NCBI RefSeq assembly: GCF_000374165.1
Contig: NZ_KB893740.1
Coordinates: 268-53,829 of the forward strand
Reading direction: 5' to 3'
Origin: Parafrankia elaeagni
Lineage (GTDB): Bacteria; Actinomycetota; Actinomycetes; Frankiales; Frankiaceae
Length of the DNA: 53,562 bases
Under the pieces are notes generated by a model, which ran no database searches, was not told where the DNA came from, and was given only the letters and a program-made list of their open reading frames with translations. Below, piece after piece: positions 18,001 through 26,117 of the stretch (the first letter of the stretch is position 1; every line of letters starts with the position of its first letter). The position numbers and the translations under genes were made by a program.

Positions 18001-18792
18001 GTGATTCGGCTCGCCTCCGTGACCAAGCGCTACGCCGCGGGAAGCCGGCCGGCGCTGTGCGACGTCAGCACCGAGATCGGTGCGGGCGAGTTCGTGTTCC
18101 TGGTCGGTCCCTCGGGTTCCGGCAAGTCGACGCTGCTGCGCCTGCTGCTCCGCGAGGAGCGCGCGACGACGGGGCTGGTCGAGGTCGCCGGGCGCGACGT
18201 CGCCCGGATCCCGGACCGGAAGGTTCCGCTGCTGCGCCGCAGCGTCGGCTGCGTGTTCCAGGACTTCCGGCTGCTGCCGGACAGAACCGTTGCCGGGAAC
18301 GTGGCCTTCGCGCTCGACGTCGTCGGGCGTCCGCGTCACGTGGTCCGTGCTGTGGTCCCCGAGGTCCTGGAACTGGTCGGCCTCACCGGCAAGGAGAAGC
18401 GGTTCCCCGACGAGCTCTCCGGTGGGGAGCAGCAGCGGGTCGCCATCGCCCGGGCGTTCGTCGGGCGTCCCCAGGTCCTGCTGGCGGACGAGCCGACCGG
18501 CAACCTCGACCCGGCCACCAGCGCCGAGATCATGGACCTGCTGGACGACATCAACCAGGCCGGCACCACCATCCTGATGGCGACACACAACGCCGGGCTC
18601 GTCGACGCCATGCGCCTGCGGGTCCTGGAGCTGGACGCCGGTCTACTCGTCCGCGACGAGCGCCGCGGTGGCTACGACAACCCCGACGGCCCGTCCGCCA
18701 CCAGCCCCGACATCGACACCGGCCCGCTCGACGTACCCGCGCAGCGCGCCCGCGTGCAGGCGCCGGCGCCCACGGGCCGGGAAGCAGGCTGA
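18001..18792 (+). CDS. ftsE: Cell division ATP-binding protein FtsE
   Basis: 263 residues from GTG 18001, with GGAGG at 17991-17995. Walker [11 protein letters not shown]-loop [10 protein letters not shown], signature LSGGEQQR, Walker [13 protein letters not shown] and the H-loop MATHN are all present. FtsE couples ATP hydrolysis to FtsX and so controls peptidoglycan hydrolases at the septum. The C-terminal about 45 residues, rich in Pro and Ala, extend beyond the typical 220-230-residue FtsE. The stop overlaps the ftsX start (TGATG). Confidence 0.96.
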   Translation: MIRLASVTKRYAAGSRPALCDVSTEIGAGEFVFLVGPSGSGKSTLLRLLLREERATTGLVEVAGRDVARIPDRKVPLLRRSVGCVFQDFRLLPDRTVAGNVAFALDVVGRPRHVVRAVVPEVLELVGLTGKEKRFPDELSGGEQQRVAIARAFVGRPQVLLADEPTGNLDPATSAEIMDLLDDINQAGTTILMATHNAGLVDAMRLRVLELDAGLLVRDERRGGYDNPDGPSATSPDIDTGPLDVPAQRARVQAPAPTGREAG

Positions 18793-19664
18793 TGCGCCCC
18801 GGCCCCCTGCTCGCGGCGCTGGTCACCACTCTGCGCCGCAACGTCGCGATGACCTGCGCGGTGGTCGTCACCGTCACGATCTGTCTCGCGATGCTCGGCG
18901 CCGGTCTGCTGCTGCGCGCCCAGGCGCACACCGTGGACAGCTTCCTGCTCGACCAGATCGAGATCGTCGTCGACCTGCAGGACGGCCTCGACGACGCCGA
19001 CCGCCAGGCCCTGCGCGAGGAGCTCGCCGCCGACCCGCTGGTCGGCGGCGTCACCTACGAGAGCAAACGGGACGTCTACGACCGTTTCCGCCGCGACTTC
19101 CGGACCTCGCCGGACGTCGTGGCGGGCGTCGGCCCGGACGATCTCCCGGCGTCCTTCAGGCTCGCGCTCACTGATCCGCGGGATGCCGCCGTGATCGTCG
19201 AGACGTACACTGGCCGCGACGGTGTCGAGGCCGTCCGGGACCAGCGGGCCCTGCTCGGCCCGCTGTACCGCTTCCTCGACGCCTTCACCCTGGGTGCGTT
19301 CGTGCTGGCGGCCGTGCAGGCCGTGGCCTCGTTCGTGCTCATCTACACCATGATCAGAATCTCCGCCCACGCACGGCGGCGGGAGACGGCGATCATGCGG
19401 CTGGTCGGCGCGACCAACGCGGCGATCCGGGCGCCGTTCATGCTGGAGAGCGCGCTCGCCGGCCTGCTCGGTGGGCTCCTGGCAGTGGGCGCTCTGGTGC
19501 TGGCGAAGATATATCTGGTGGACGGACGATTCGCCCGCCAGACAATGTTCCCACTGTTCGGATGGGACGCGGTGTGGGTGGCGGCCGCGACAGTGCTTGC
19601 CGTCGGAGTCACGGCCGCGGCGGGCATGGCGTCCGTCGCGCTGCGCAGACACCTGCGGGCGTGA
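18792..19664 (+). CDS. ftsX: Cell division protein FtsX
   Basis: 290 residues with FtsX topology: one transmembrane segment near residues 20-45, an extracytoplasmic domain (DQIEIVVDLQDGLDDADRQA onward), then three segments near residues 175-200, 220-245 and 260-285. The cytoplasmic loop between TM2 and TM3 has RRRETAIMRLVGATNAAIRAPF, the conserved site of contact with FtsE. It overlaps ftsE and precedes smpB, the canonical actinobacterial order. Confidence 0.96.
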   Translation: MRPGPLLAALVTTLRRNVAMTCAVVVTVTICLAMLGAGLLLRAQAHTVDSFLLDQIEIVVDLQDGLDDADRQALREELAADPLVGGVTYESKRDVYDRFRRDFRTSPDVVAGVGPDDLPASFRLALTDPRDAAVIVETYTGRDGVEAVRDQRALLGPLYRFLDAFTLGAFVLAAVQAVASFVLIYTMIRISAHARRRETAIMRLVGATNAAIRAPFMLESALAGLLGGLLAVGALVLAKIYLVDGRFARQTMFPLFGWDAVWVAAATVLAVGVTAAAGMASVALRRHLRA

Positions 19665-19723
19665 CGGCGCCCCACGATGGTGTGACGGACCGTGCGACGG
19701 ACGGGAAGCAGGGCTGAGGAGCA

Positions 19724-20200
19724 GTGCCGAAGGAAACCGGGCGCAAACTGATCGCGCAGAACAAGCGCGCCCGCCACGACTACGACATCCTCGACACCTA
19801 CGAGGCCGGGGTGGTGCTCATGGGCACCGAGGTCAAGGCGCTGCGCGCCGGCCGGGCGTCCCTGGTCGACGGCTTCGCCCAGATTGCCGACGGTGAGATC
19901 TGGCTGCACAACGTGCACATCCCGGAGTACACCGAGGGCACCTGGACGAACCACGCCCCGCGGCGGCGGCGCAAGCTCCTGATGCACCGCGCCGAGATCG
20001 AGAAGCTGATCGGGAAGACGCAGGAGGGTGGCCTCACGATCGTCCCCCTCTCGCTGTACTTCAAGGACGGCCGGGCGAAGGTGGAGGTGGCCCTCGCCCG
20101 CGGGCGCAAGAACTACGACAAGCGCCACGCCCTCGCCGAGCGGGACGCGACCCGGGAGATGGCCCGGATCATGGGCCGGCAGGCCAAGCGTCGCGGCTGA
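19724..20200 (+). CDS. smpB: SsrA-binding protein SmpB
   Basis: 158 residues from GTG 19724 after GAGGAGCA. Typical blocks: [34 protein letters not shown], the HIPEY motif, and [13 protein letters not shown]. The basic C-terminal tail (KKxxDKR-like: [20 protein letters not shown]) enters the mRNA channel. SmpB binds tmRNA and delivers it to stalled ribosomes; its partner ssrA lies 3.2 kb downstream. The stop overlaps the next start (TGATGA). Confidence 0.97.
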   Translation: MPKETGRKLIAQNKRARHDYDILDTYEAGVVLMGTEVKALRAGRASLVDGFAQIADGEIWLHNVHIPEYTEGTWTNHAPRRRRKLLMHRAEIEKLIGKTQEGGLTIVPLSLYFKDGRAKVEVALARGRKNYDKRHALAERDATREMARIMGRQAKRRG

Positions 20201-21702
20201 TGACCGCCGCCGGCGGCACCGCCGCAGCTGACGACGCCGCCACCGCGCGGCTGGCCACCTTCGACGCGCTGCTCAGTCCGCTCGGCACGGAGCTGCTCGC
20301 GGCGGCCGCCGCCGCCCTCGCCCGCGGGTCCGAGCTCGCGGACGGCACCCGCCTGCGGGCTGCCGGCCACCCGCCCGAGCTGGTGGCGGCGGCGTTCGGC
20401 CAGGCGGAGCTGCGGTCCCGCGCGGCCGCGAAGTTCCCCGCCGCCGACCAGATGTTCTTCACCCGCCCCGGGTTGGAGCAGGCGTCGTCACACCGCGCCG
20501 CGGCCCACCGCGCCGCCCGCTTCGCCGGCCGTGGCCGGCTTGCCGACCTGTGCACCGGAATCGGCGGCGACCTCGTCGCCCTGGCCGCCGAGCACCCCGT
20601 CCTCGCCGTCGACCGAGACCCGCTGCACCTGCGGATGGCCGTCCACAACGCCGAGGTGGCGGACGCCGTCGATCCCGTCTCCCGTTCCGGTGTCCGCGAG
20701 CGTGGCCGGGTGGAGCCGTGCGAGGCCGACGTCCGGGAGGTCGATCTGCGCGGCGTCGACGGCGTGTTCGTCGACCCGGCACGGCGCGGCGGCGACCAGC
20801 GGATGGCCACCGGCACCAGCGAGCCGCCGCTCGGCTGGTGCTTCGCCCTGGTCGACCGGGTCGAGGCCGTCGCCATCAAGGCCGCCCCCGGCCTGCGGCT
20901 GGACGTCGTGCCCCCCGGCTGGGAGATCGAGTTCGTCGCGGACGGGCGGGGCCTGAAGGAGTCCGTGCTCTTCGCCCCCGCGCTGGGGACGGCGCCCCGG
21001 CGCGCCACCGTCCTGCTGCGAAACGGTGAGGTGGCGACGCTGACGGGCGAGCCCGACGGCTCCGGCGACGGCTCCGGTGACCGTGTCAGTGACCGTGTCA
21101 GTGACCGTTTCGGTGACGTCGCGGGCGACGCCCTCACCGGTGGTCCGGCCGGCGGGCTCCCGCTGCGCCCGCCCGGCCCGTTCATCCTCGACCCCAGCCC
21201 GGCCGTCACCCGGGCAGGCCTCGTCGGCACCCTCGGCCGGCTGGTCGACGGCTGGCAGATCGATCCGCGGATCGCGTTCCTCGGCGTCGACCGCCCGGTC
21301 GCCACGCCGTTCGCCCGGATACTGCGGGTCGAGGCCGAGATGGCGTTCGACGTCCGGCGCGTCGCCGCCGCCGTGCGGGCCGCCGGCGTCAGCGCGCTCG
21401 ACGTCCGCCGCCGGGGGCTGGCGGGCGATGTGGAGGCGATCCGCCGTCGCCTGCTGCCCGCCCGCCGTCACCTGGTTCCGCACGGCCCGACGATGACCGT
21501 GCTCATGACCAGGGTGCGTGACGCCCCCTGGGCCATCCTCTGCACCGAGCTCACCGCCGCGCAGACGGGGCAGGTGGAGGCGCCGGAGAGGGCGGAGGGG
21601 GCGGCGGCGGAGAGGGCGGAGGTGGCGGAGGTGGCGGAGGTGGCGGCAGAGGGTCCGACACCCGCCGGGGATGGGCCTGGACCAGCGTCGGCCGGGCGGT
21701 GA
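20200..21702 (+). CDS. Class I SAM-dependent methyltransferase with THUMP-like domain
   Basis: 500 residues. The central Rossmann fold shows the SAM-binding motif LADLCTGIGGDLVALA, the acidic VLAVDRDPLHLRMA, and GVFVDPARRG in place of a catalytic motif IV. The C-terminal part (FILDPSPAVTRAGLVGTLGR, FLGVDRPVATPFAR, ALDVRRRGLAGDVEAIRRRL) matches the THUMP-like domain of this family, so an RNA substrate is likely. The last about 50 residues are low-complexity Glu/Ala/Val coded by a GGAGGTGGC-type repeat, and they overlap the convergent DUF1275 gene by 152 bp; the true end may be earlier in an ancestral form. Confidence 0.85.
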   Translation: MTAAGGTAAADDAATARLATFDALLSPLGTELLAAAAAALARGSELADGTRLRAAGHPPELVAAAFGQAELRSRAAAKFPAADQMFFTRPGLEQASSHRAAAHRAARFAGRGRLADLCTGIGGDLVALAAEHPVLAVDRDPLHLRMAVHNAEVADAVDPVSRSGVRERGRVEPCEADVREVDLRGVDGVFVDPARRGGDQRMATGTSEPPLGWCFALVDRVEAVAIKAAPGLRLDVVPPGWEIEFVADGRGLKESVLFAPALGTAPRRATVLLRNGEVATLTGEPDGSGDGSGDRVSDRVSDRFGDVAGDALTGGPAGGLPLRPPGPFILDPSPAVTRAGLVGTLGRLVDGWQIDPRIAFLGVDRPVATPFARILRVEAEMAFDVRRVAAAVRAAGVSALDVRRRGLAGDVEAIRRRLLPARRHLVPHGPTMTVLMTRVRDAPWAILCTELTAAQTGQVEAPERAEGAAAERAEVAEVAEVAAEGPTPAGDGPGPASAGR

Positions 21703-22522
21703 CCAGCCCGAAGCTCGTCGCCGCCAGCACCAGTCCGCAGACCAGCGGGAACAGTGTGGACATCCGCAGGAAGCCCAGCGCGCCCACCGCCGCGCTGCCC
21801 AGCAGCAGGGCCGGACCGGCCAGCTGCCGCAGCCCCCGCGACCCGCGGCCACCGCCGAGCCGGGTCTGGATGGCGAACGTCGTGATCGTCGTGGTCAGCA
21901 CGTTCGTGGGAATCTCCGGCCTCGCCAGCCGCTGCGCCGTCGCGTGCTGCAGACCCATCCCGAAGGCCAGCATCGAGACCAGCGTGTAGTCGGCGGGGGA
22001 GGAGTGGGTCTCGATCAGGCGGCCGCCGGCGTCCACCGCGACCTGCAGCTCGTCGCTGAGCGGGAACGCGGCGAAGATCAGCGCCGCGGCGACCAGCACG
22101 GCCTGTACGAGGGTCACCGTCCCCAGCCACAGCCGGGCATGATGATCGAAACGGGTACCGATGCGCCCGCCGACCAGCGCACCGGCCACGAAGCAGAGCA
22201 GCGCGTCCAGAGAGAGCACACCGGAGATACCGCTGGCGCCGGCCAGCGAGAATCCCAGCACGGCGACATTGCCCGTCATGTTCGCCACGAAGACCTCGCC
22301 GAGACCGAGGAAGGTCATCGCGTCGACGAGGCCGGTGAGCGCCGTCATCGTCAGCAGCAGCGCGGTGATCCGCCGTTCGGCGTGGCGGGGGACCCCCGCG
22401 GCCGCCCCCTCGGTGGCTCCCCTGCAGGCCGCGGTCGCGGTGGTGTGCGCCGCGCGTTGCCTCTGCCTCTGTCTCTGCCTCCGCCGGGTGCGCCTGCGCC
22501 GAGGGTTGCCGAGTGAGCGCAC
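21551..22522 (-). CDS. DUF1275 (YoaK) family membrane protein
   Basis: About 323 residues from a GTG at 22522. Six or so hydrophobic segments and the family block LVDAMTFLGLGEVFVANMTGNVAVLGF, together with LLAFGMGLQHATAQ-like sequence and NVLTTTITTFA, identify DUF1275, thought to be small-molecule transporters. An Arg/Gln-rich N-terminus (residues 8-25) and a C-terminal polyproline tail (more than 25 Pro) are unusual; the tail is the reverse reading of the repeat that also codes the convergent gene's end. An internal start nearer the first TM is possible. Confidence 0.82.
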   Translation of the reverse strand: MRSLGNPRRRRTRRRQRQRQRQRAAHTTATAACRGATEGAAAGVPRHAERRITALLLTMTALTGLVDAMTFLGLGEVFVANMTGNVAVLGFSLAGASGISGVLSLDALLCFVAGALVGGRIGTRFDHHARLWLGTVTLVQAVLVAAALIFAAFPLSDELQVAVDAGGRLIETHSSPADYTLVSMLAFGMGLQHATAQRLARPEIPTNVLTTTITTFAIQTRLGGGRGSRGLRQLAGPALLLGSAAVGALGFLRMSTLFPLVCGLVLAATSFGLVTARPTLVQAHPRRVSDPLPPPPPPPPPPPSPPPPPPPSPAPPPAPSARR

Positions 22523-22596
22523 CCGGTGAGTATCGTGGCCGGCGCATCCGGTGCCCGCGGCCGACGCGCGGGAGTCCGGCGGCCTCCCCGGCCCGG

Positions 22597-23067
22597 TCAG
22601 AGGCGCAGCGGGCGGATGGGCGCGGCGATCAGGGCCGGGTTGTTGCGCCAGTCGACGCCGGGCATGTCGACGTACAGCTCGATCTCGTTCCCGTCCGGGT
22701 CGTAGATGTAGAGGCTGTGCGTCACCGTGTGGTCCGATGCGCCGGCGATCCGCACTCCGGCCTGCGAGATCCGCTCCAGGGCGGCGCGCAGCTCGTCGTC
22801 ACTGTCGCCCACCTTCAGCCCGAAGTGGTACAGCCCCACACGACGTCCACGGGGCAGCTCCGCGGCGTCCTCGCCCACCTCGATCAGCAGCAGCTCGTGG
22901 TGCGTCCGCCCCGAGGAGAATCCGGCGGCCGGGAAGCCGAGCATGCCCGCGGGGTCAGCCGGATCGGGGAAGACCTGGGGCCAGCCCAGGACATCCCGGT
23001 AGAAGGCCGCCGACCGTTCGAGGTTGCGCACGTACAGCACCAGATGTCCGAGCTCCTTGATCTCCAT
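22597..23067 (-). CDS. VOC family protein, catechol-2,3-dioxygenase/glyoxalase-like
   Basis: 156 residues. Two betaalphabetabetabeta modules: IKELGHLVLYVRNLERSAAFYRDVLGW at the N-terminus, and HTVTHSLYIYDPDGNEIELYVD at the C-terminus with the metal-binding His and Glu. VGLYHFGLKV supplies a further His. This pattern fits extradiol dioxygenase-like or glyoxalase-like enzymes. The ribosome site GGAGGGGCC precedes ATG 23067. A -10-like TATAGT and a perfect 12-bp palindrome just upstream suggest tight local control. Confidence 0.88.
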   Translation of the reverse strand: MEIKELGHLVLYVRNLERSAAFYRDVLGWPQVFPDPADPAGMLGFPAAGFSSGRTHHELLLIEVGEDAAELPRGRRVGLYHFGLKVGDSDDELRAALERISQAGVRIAGASDHTVTHSLYIYDPDGNEIELYVDMPGVDWRNNPALIAAPIRPLRL

Positions 23068-23095
23068 GGCCCCTCCAGGTTCCGCGTCGACATCC

Positions 23096-23114
23096 TTGAA
23101 CGTTCAACTATAGG
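23096..23114 (-). promoter_or_regulatory. Promoter -10 with palindromic operator for the VOC gene
   Basis: On the minus strand TATAGT (23114-23109) runs into the perfect palindrome TTGAACGTTCAA (23107-23096), about 30 bp before the start codon. A repressor bound there would cover the transcription start. No good -35 is seen, and the regulator is not encoded next to it. Confidence 0.45.
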
Positions 23115-23361
23115 GAGGTCGGGGATGTTCCGCGCCCGGTAGGGCCCTCTCCGGCGTCCCCTCCTGGTGTCAGCCCGAGGGCGATGGGCTCCGCGGCCGG
23201 GTCCCGGGCCCTGGCGCGGGTGCGGGTGCGGCGCGGGCGGAAACGCGGTGGCGGTGTCCGGGGGCGTGTGGGAACATCGGTGTGGTGGTCGTCGTTGGAC
23301 CATCTGGAGCCCGGGCGTCATGCCGGCGCTCCGGTAGGGTAAGGATGTTGTCACACAGCCA

Positions 23362-23733
23362 GGGGGTGACCGGCTTCGACTCCGGACGTCGAGGCAGGGG
23401 AAGCGGGCCGAGGATGAGCGGTTATCTCGTAAACGATCCGTTCAAAACAATAGCTGCCACTAAGACGCAGCCTGCTACCTCCGCTTACGCCCTCGCGGCC
23501 TGAGCAGAGACCAAGTAGCCGTCAGCCTGGGAGTTCCTCCGGCCCAGGACCTGGCGTCGACAGGAGGATCACCGTCCCACCCGGTCGCGGGGTGAGTCGG
23601 GAAATCTAACAGCGACTGAGCCTGCGCCGGCTTGCCTGCGGGACCGGCGGGGCTGAGAAAAAACGAGCAGGCTGCGCCCGGAGAAGCCCTGTGTCGGGGC
23701 CGGAGGACGCGGGTTCGATTCCCGCCACCTCCA
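23362..23733 (+). ncRNA. ssrA: Transfer-messenger RNA (tmRNA)
   Basis: The 5' end GGGGGTGACCGGCTTCGAC and the 3' end GGGTTCGATTCCCGCCACCTCC form the tRNA-like domain; bases 23362-23368 pair with 23726-23732. The tag reading frame begins at GCT 23453 and stops at TGA 23501-23503, giving AATKTQPATSAYALAA with the YALAA proteolysis signal seen in actinobacteria. tmRNA releases stalled ribosomes with SmpB. After the discriminator A (23733) the DNA reads CCC rather than CCA, so CCA would need to be added enzymatically. This end is also the insertion point of the conjugative element. Confidence 0.95.
23453..23503 (+). other. tmRNA-encoded degradation tag
   Basis: Sixteen codons (AATKTQPATSAYALAA) then TGA. 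The choice of the first GCT as resume codon is inferred from frame and from the usual Ala start; a second Ala codon follows it. Confidence 0.75.
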
Positions 23734-25411
23734 CCCATGTAGGCATTGCGCGAACCGCTCCCTTCGGGGGCGTTGTGGCTGGTAGGACGGCTGCGGCGCC
23801 CCCGCGGGGGGCGGTTTGCGTTGGTGGTCGGGTTGGGTCTGGTCGGTCCGTCTCTCCAGTCTCCACGTTGGCGGCGTCCCTGGAAGCCCCGGGCTCAGGG
23901 ATTTTGAAGATCGGTATGAGTCGGTCGGGTCCGACGATCTTCACTTCGGCGACGAGGGCTTCGATGAGGGCCTTGCGTCGGAGGTCATCGCCTGTCTCGA
24001 TGATCATCTCGATGTGCTTGACGACTGCCCGGAGGGTGGAGCGGGCGGGCATGACCGGTTCATCGTCGATCTCTTCGGTGAGCTCGGCTTGCCGGTGGCG
24101 GAGCTGCCTCTGCCTGGTGCGCAGGGCTTCGAGCCGTGTGGCGAGGGTCTCTTCGTCGAGGGTGCCGCGCTCGAAGGCGCCCAGGTAGCGGTCGATGGCC
24201 TGGTCGGTCTGGGTGAGTTCGGTCTCGATGGTGGTGAGTTCGCCGGTGTGGCCGGAGCGGGCGTCGCGGTGGCTGCGCTGGGCCTTGGTGACGGCGTCGG
24301 CGATGAGCTGCTGGTTGTCGCGGTAGAAGCTGGCGAGCGCTTTGAGCACGGCGGTGTCGACCTCGTCGGCGTCGAGGCGGGGGGCGTCGCACTTGTTGCG
24401 GTTGTAGCGGTTGCGGGTGTGGCAGGTGTAGTAGCGGTAGGTGCGGTTGCGGCCGTTGGCGCGGGTGCCGATGAGGGCTGTGGCGCATTGGGGGCAGCGC
24501 ATCCGGCCGGTCAGGTAGTAGTCGGAGGCGTTGGAGGCGCGGCGGGATTTGCTTTCGCTGCGTTCGGTGAGGATCTTCTCGGCGGCGTCGAACGTCTCTT
24601 CGTCGATGATCGGTTCGTGGGTGCCTTCGACGGTGATCTCGCGGAAGGTCAGCTCGCCCAGGTAGATCCGGTTGTCGAGGATGCGCAGGATCTGTATCGC
24701 GGACCAGGGGCCGCCGACGGAGGTGCGGTGACCGCGACTGTTGAGGTAGTTGGCGATGATCCGGGTGCCGAGGCGGTCGTGGACGTACAAGTCGAAGATC
24801 TTGCGGATGACGGGGGCCGTGGTCTCGTCGATGATGAGTTTCTTGGCGGTCTTGTCGACCTGGTAGCCGAAGGGGCATTTGCCGCCTTTCCACAGGCCCT
24901 TGGCGGCCTTGCGTTCCATCCCGGCGATGACCCGGTCGATGATCATGTCGCGTTCGAACTGGGCGAACATCGCCAGCATCTGGAGGAGCATGCGGCCGAT
25001 GGGAGTGGCGGTGTCGAACGGCTCCGTCGCCGAGCGGAACACGACCCCGGCCTGTTCGAGATCTTCGAGGAGATGGACGGTGTCGCGCAGGCTGCGGGAG
25101 AGCCGGTCGACCCGGTAGACGAGTAGGACGTCGATGAGCCCGTTGCGGGCAGCGGACAGGGCGCGCTGGAGGTCCTTGCGTTCGGTGGTGGCGCCGGAGG
25201 CGTCGTCGGCGAACCGCAGGGCGACGACCCAGTTGGGTTGGGAGTCGACGTAGGAGCGCAGCCGTTCTTCCTGGACCTCGATGGTGTAAGGCTGGTTCTC
25301 ATCGTCGGTCGAGCGGCGCAGGTAGATCCCGACCCGGACGATCTCGGGCAGCGCGGCGACGGCCTGCTTGGTTCGTTTCGCGGTGGTTCGGCGCGCGGTC
25401 GAGCGCGGCAT
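23606..25411 (-). CDS. Large serine integrase
   Basis: 601 residues. The resolvase domain begins GIYLRRSTDDENQ with catalytic Ser34 and has VYRVDRLSRSLRD and MLAMFAQFERD. The recombinase domain (KCPFGYQVDK, AIQILRILDNRIYLGEL) and a zinc ribbon (CPQC, then TCHTRNRYNRNKC) follow, then a coiled coil around residues 385-450. This is the integrase expected to insert and, with a directionality factor, excise the element. The last about 40 residues (from VEVAGIEPASS) are the antisense reading of tmRNA, so the C-terminus is formed by the attachment junction. Start ATG 25411 after AAGGAA. Confidence 0.93.
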   Translation of the reverse strand: MPRSTARRTTAKRTKQAVAALPEIVRVGIYLRRSTDDENQPYTIEVQEERLRSYVDSQPNWVVALRFADDASGATTERKDLQRALSAARNGLIDVLLVYRVDRLSRSLRDTVHLLEDLEQAGVVFRSATEPFDTATPIGRMLLQMLAMFAQFERDMIIDRVIAGMERKAAKGLWKGGKCPFGYQVDKTAKKLIIDETTAPVIRKIFDLYVHDRLGTRIIANYLNSRGHRTSVGGPWSAIQILRILDNRIYLGELTFREITVEGTHEPIIDEETFDAAEKILTERSESKSRRASNASDYYLTGRMRCPQCATALIGTRANGRNRTYRYYTCHTRNRYNRNKCDAPRLDADEVDTAVLKALASFYRDNQQLIADAVTKAQRSHRDARSGHTGELTTIETELTQTDQAIDRYLGAFERGTLDEETLATRLEALRTRQRQLRHRQAELTEEIDDEPVMPARSTLRAVVKHIEMIIETGDDLRRKALIEALVAEVKIVGPDRLIPIFKIPEPGASRDAANVETGETDRPDPTRPPTQTAPRGGAAAVLPATTPPKGAVRAMPTWVEVAGIEPASSGPDTGLLRAQPARFFSAPPVPQASRRRLSRC

Positions 25412-25464
25412 GGTAGGCGTTCCCTTCCTTCCCGGATTCGATCTGCTGGGACGCTGCGGGCGGT

Positions 25465-25734
25465 TTATTCCTGGGGCTGGCGGTTCCGGTTTTCCCGGCG
25501 GCCGGTGGGCCGGGTCGGAACGTGGCGGCGAACCTCACCGGCTGCGTCGAGCTGGACGGTGATGGAGTGGGTCGCGAGGAAGGACAGTGCCTTTTCCTGC
25601 TGTGCCGCTATGGACCGGCACCCGCGGTCGGTGCCGTGCCGGAGGTAGATGATGACCGGCGCGGCACCGGGAACGCGGGTGGGGTTCGCCGTCGTCTTCT
25701 CGGCGGACCATCGGGCTGAATATGGGCGTGGCAT
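25465..25734 (-). CDS. Small serine-recombinase-like protein lacking the catalytic serine
   Basis: 89 residues with a very good ribosome site (AAAGGAGGG before ATG 25734). IIYLRHGTDRGCRSIAAQQE followed by ALSFLATHSITV aligns by eye with the first strand and helix of resolvase domains (YxRxSTDxxxxSIxxQ), but the catalytic Ser position is Gly (HGTD instead of VSTD) and the domain ends after about 60 residues. It therefore cannot be an active recombinase alone. It lies between the integrase and the next recombinase-like gene, transcribed the same way. A regulator of the integrase, an excision factor or a decayed gene are all possible. Confidence 0.6.
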   Translation of the reverse strand: MPRPYSARWSAEKTTANPTRVPGAAPVIIYLRHGTDRGCRSIAAQQEKALSFLATHSITVQLDAAGEVRRHVPTRPTGRRENRNRQPQE

Positions 25735-25795
25735 ACCGGCCCTCCTTTCTGTGTGTTCAAATGCGGATCACGTGAAGGGAGGGTCGGGCCAGATT

Positions 25796-26032
25796 TCAGC
25801 CTGTCTTTCTCGGCACCGTGTTCGGCGCCCCTCTCCTTTCCCACTGTAGGACAAGTTCGGCCAGAGCGGACACCGCCGTGTCGTACTCCTCGATGGTCAT
25901 GTTGACGGTCTCGATGCGTTCGATTTCCACCTGGCGGGCCGCGTTCCGCCGTCCGAAGAAACGCGCCTCCGAGTCGTCCGTAGCGACCGGGTGACGTCTT
26001 CCCTCTCCGTTTCGGGGTGAGGACGCGGTCAC
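25796..26032 (-). CDS. Small hypothetical protein
   Basis: 78 residues from GTG 26032, with GGAG upstream; a shorter form from the internal ATG near residue 45 (MTIEEYDTAVSALAELVLQW) is equally possible. The C-terminal half looks like one amphipathic helix; the N-terminal half is charged and has no motif. It is embedded in the leftward integration operon between two recombinase-related genes, so a role in integration or its control is a guess from position only. Confidence 0.45.
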   Translation of the reverse strand: MTASSPRNGEGRRHPVATDDSEARFFGRRNAARQVEIERIETVNMTIEEYDTAVSALAELVLQWERRGAPNTVPRKTG

Positions 26033-26117
26033 CGCAGGAGCTCCAGACCGCTGTGCTGCGATCCGTAGGCGGGCGCGCTTCGCCAGAAAAAACGAGAAAC
26101 GTGCCGCGGCGGTGTCG

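Noticed and set aside
23282-23503. Open reading frame ending in YALAA
   Set aside because: It is the tmRNA and its tag frame, not a separate protein gene.
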